The position numbers and the translations under genes are program-made. Below the pieces are notes generated by a model, which saw nothing but the letters and a program-made list of their open reading frames with translations, had not been told where the DNA came from and did not search any database. From Chthoniobacter flavus (GTDB lineage Bacteria; Verrucomicrobiota; Verrucomicrobiia; Chthoniobacterales; JACTMZ01), in contig CAMBUL010000017.1 in the NCBI GenBank assembly GCA_945871065.1, positions 1 through 41,447 on the forward strand: a stretch of DNA of 41,447 nucleotides, given 5' to 3'. This document shows positions 39,667 through 41,447 of this stretch, in pieces (the stretch's first letter is position 1; the number at the start of each line of letters is the position of its first letter).

Positions 39667-41120
39667 GTCAGGACTACATCGCCACCATCGGACTCGAGGT
39701 CCACGTGCAGCTGAAAACGCGGAGCAAAATGTTCTGCGCCTGCCCGGTCGAATACGGCGCCACACCGAACACCCATACGTGTCCGACTTGTCTCGGGCTG
39801 CCCGGGGCCTTGCCGGTCATGAACGAAGAGGCACTCAAGTTGACCATTCTGACCGGTCTCATGCTCGATTGCAAAATTGCCGAGGTCTGCAAGTTCGACC
39901 GCAAGAGCTACTACTACCCGGACATGCCGAAGAACTACCAGATCTCGCAATACGACATGCCACTCTGCCTCGGCGGCGGCGTGCCCTTGCACGATCTGGC
40001 CTACCCGAAAGACGCGCAGAAGAGCATTGCGACGAACGATAAAGTGGTCCGTCTGACCCGCATTCACCTCGAGGAGGACGTGGCCAAAAGTTTCCACTTG
40101 GAAAATTCTTCCGGCATCGATTTCAACCGCGCGGGCACACCGCTCATGGAAATTGTTTCCGAGGCGGAGATTGCCAATCCCGAGGAAGCCTTCGCTTATC
40201 TGACCTCGCTCAAACAGCATCTGGAATACGCGGGTGTCTCGGATGCGGATATGGAAAAGGGCCAGATGCGTTGTGACGTCAACGTGTCCGTGCGTCCCGC
40301 CGGCACGGAAAAGTGGGGCACCAAGATCGAGCTGAAGAATTTGAACACGATCAGCGGGGTGCGCCGTGCCCTGGCTTACGAGATTGATCGCCAGAGCGGG
40401 GTCCTCCGCGGGGGTGGTGCGTTGCAGCAGGAGACGCGGCGCTGGGATGACGACTTGGGCGAGACGCAGCTCATGCGCATCAAGGAGTCGGCACACGATT
40501 ACCGCTATTTTCCGGATCCTGATCTGATGCCGGTGAAAACGGAAAAGCTCCTCGCCGTCGCGAAGGAACTGCTGCCCGAGTTACCGGCCGAGAAGCGCGC
40601 GCGCTATGAAAAGGATTTCGGGGTGAGCGAATACGATGCCGCCGTGCTGGCCGACAACCCCGAGTTGGGTGCCTACTTCGAGCAGGCCGCGACGGGTTCC
40701 CCGCGCGGAAAGCAGATCGCCAACTGGGTCCTCAACGATTTGCAGAGCGCCCTTTCCGCGGCAGCCCAGGCGATCACCGCTTGTCCGGTCAAGCCCGCGC
40801 AGCTCGATGGACTCGTCGCGCTGCTGGCCGGCGGGCAAATCAATGGCAAGCAGGCGAAGGAAGTTTTTGCTGAGATGTTCGCCACCGGGCGTGATGCGGC
40901 GGTGATCGTGGAGGAGAAGGGGCTGAAGCAGGAGAGCGACGCCGGGGCGATCGGTGGCCTGTGCGACGAGGTGATCGCGGCCAACTCGCAGTCTGTGGCC
41001 GACTACAAGGCGGGCAAAGAGGCCGCGCTGAATTTCCTCAAAGGGCAGGTGATGAAACTTTCCAAAGGGAAGGCGAATCCGGGCATGGTTGGAGATTTGT
41101 TGGCGAAAAAGTTGGGCTGA
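39663..41120 (+). CDS. gatB: Aspartyl/glutamyl-tRNA amidotransferase subunit B
   Basis: In this 485-residue protein the start matches GatB: I-G-L-E-V-H-V-Q-L-K-T, F-C-A-C-P, and the T-C-P-T-C-L-G-L-P-G-A-L-P zinc-loop. Y-Y-Y-P-D-M-P-K-N-Y-Q-I-S-Q-Y and R-C-D-V-N-V-S-V follow. The C-terminal YqeY-like region ends near K-A-N-P-G-M-V-G-D-L-L. It forms GatCAB with GatA and GatC (not in the window) to convert misacylated Glu-tRNA(Gln) or Asp-tRNA(Asn). Its presence shows the indirect amidation route is used. The start overlaps the CvpA-like gene (ATGA). Confidence 0.95.
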   Translation: MSQDYIATIGLEVHVQLKTRSKMFCACPVEYGATPNTHTCPTCLGLPGALPVMNEEALKLTILTGLMLDCKIAEVCKFDRKSYYYPDMPKNYQISQYDMPLCLGGGVPLHDLAYPKDAQKSIATNDKVVRLTRIHLEEDVAKSFHLENSSGIDFNRAGTPLMEIVSEAEIANPEEAFAYLTSLKQHLEYAGVSDADMEKGQMRCDVNVSVRPAGTEKWGTKIELKNLNTISGVRRALAYEIDRQSGVLRGGGALQQETRRWDDDLGETQLMRIKESAHDYRYFPDPDLMPVKTEKLLAVAKELLPELPAEKRARYEKDFGVSEYDAAVLADNPELGAYFEQAATGSPRGKQIANWVLNDLQSALSAAAQAITACPVKPAQLDGLVALLAGGQINGKQAKEVFAEMFATGRDAAVIVEEKGLKQESDAGAIGGLCDEVIAANSQSVADYKAGKEAALNFLKGQVMKLSKGKANPGMVGDLLAKKLG

Positions 41121-41132
41121 GGAATTTTTGAA

Positions 41133-41263
41133 CACAAGGTAACGAGCACCGGAGCGCACGGGCGCTCGGGGCAGATGGCCACAGGCCACCGCAGGCGAGA
41201 TGAGCGGGAGCGAGGGAGTCAACGGAACGAGGGAGTGGCTGGGGCTGTGCGATCCACCTTGTG
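41133..41263. repeat. Spacer with inverted CACAAGGT arms and a GAGGGAGT tandem motif
   Basis: CACAAGGT (41133-41140) and its inverse ACCTTGTG (41256-41263) flank about 115 bp. Inside, CGAGGGAGT occurs twice about 17 bp apart. No T-run terminator for gatB is visible. The meaning is unknown; it may be a small non-autonomous repeat. Confidence 0.35.
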
Positions 41264-41284
41264 CGCGTTCGTGCTGCGTCAATA

Positions 41285-41447
41285 ATGGGACTTATGAACT
41301 TTTGCGGACGCTGGTTTGTCGGTTTTGGGATTTTTCTCGTGCTTTGCGGGGTGGCGGGGTTTTTGTCGAATCCGGCCGGGGCGAAGACGGCGCTGCTTTC
41401 GGGCGGGATGTTCGGGGGGCTTTCGGCGTTGTGGGGGGTGTTGATGT
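41285..41447 (+). CDS. TMEM14-like small membrane protein, N-terminal part
   Basis: An ATG at 41285 (or 41294) opens a frame that runs off the window end after 54 codons. The visible protein is hydrophobic, with F-V-G-F-G-I-F-L-V-L-C-G-V-A-G-F-L then the signature-like S-N-P-A-G-A-K-T-A-L-L-S-G-G-M-F-G. This resembles the UPF0136/TMEM14 family (for example 'G-x-x-A-x-K-x-A-L-I-S-G'). Such proteins are small multi-span membrane proteins of unclear role. The rest is outside the window, so family and length are uncertain. Confidence 0.5.
   Translation, partial: MGLMNFCGRWFVGFGIFLVLCGVAGFLSNPAGAKTALLSGGMFGGLSALWGVLM

Overview
The window is GC-rich bacterial chromosome. It is mostly housekeeping and metabolic genes with short spacers and many 4-bp start/stop overlaps, interrupted by accessory and decaying DNA at the left end. 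I infer a Verrucomicrobiota-like (PVC superphylum) bacterium. The hints are an elongation factor P with an Asn-Leu-Arg loop, a STAS-MlaE lipid exporter, outer-membrane and KDO-pathway genes (Gram-negative envelope), menaquinone synthesis, and degenerate CCACGGAT-type intergenic repeats. This placement is inference, not a database result.

Region 1 (1-8.7 kb) is an accessory or eroding zone. It begins with the inner end of an ISL3-type insertion sequence. Then come a P-loop nucleotide kinase-like protein, a secreted YHYH protein, glycerol dehydrogenase, a GNAT acetyltransferase and an overlapping DUF2283/DUF4258-like pair. It also holds two remnants of a chloramphenicol-phosphotransferase-like kinase (one broken by a single UGA), a STAS-APH kinase fusion downstream of a secreted PAS protein, and the C-terminal stub of an Asp/Glu-racemase-like enzyme.

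Region 2 (8.8-26.6 kb) holds leuA, two vapBC-type toxin-antitoxin modules, and the divergent midA-like/hrpB pair. A Mla-type phospholipid transport operon follows (STAS-MlaE, MlaF, MlaD, PqiC-like lipoprotein), facing an outer-membrane beta-barrel gene. Next are a leftward secG-panC-nadB cluster, a kinase-GNAT argA and a sodium:solute symporter.

Region 3 (26.6-36.9 kb) starts at dnaA, with two tandem DnaA-box-like sites upstream. It continues with dnaN, a secreted lysozyme-like protein, polX, an ispA-type prenyl synthase, a small secreted protein, kdsD, efp, an HELTH-motif membrane protein and menB. The + strand is strongly C-rich across this block, while the flanks sampled are G-rich, so the strand bias flips at both ends.

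Region 4 (36.9-41.4 kb) has a palindromic intergenic element, aroC, a third vapBC module with a probable leaderless promoter, a CvpA-like membrane protein overlapping gatB, and the start of a TMEM14-like membrane protein cut by the window end. No rRNA, tRNA or CRISPR array was seen.

The best leads for new biology are the secreted-PAS/STAS-kinase pair, the atypical EF-P, the secreted lysozyme-like protein behind dnaN, and the DUF2283/DUF4258-like overlap pair.
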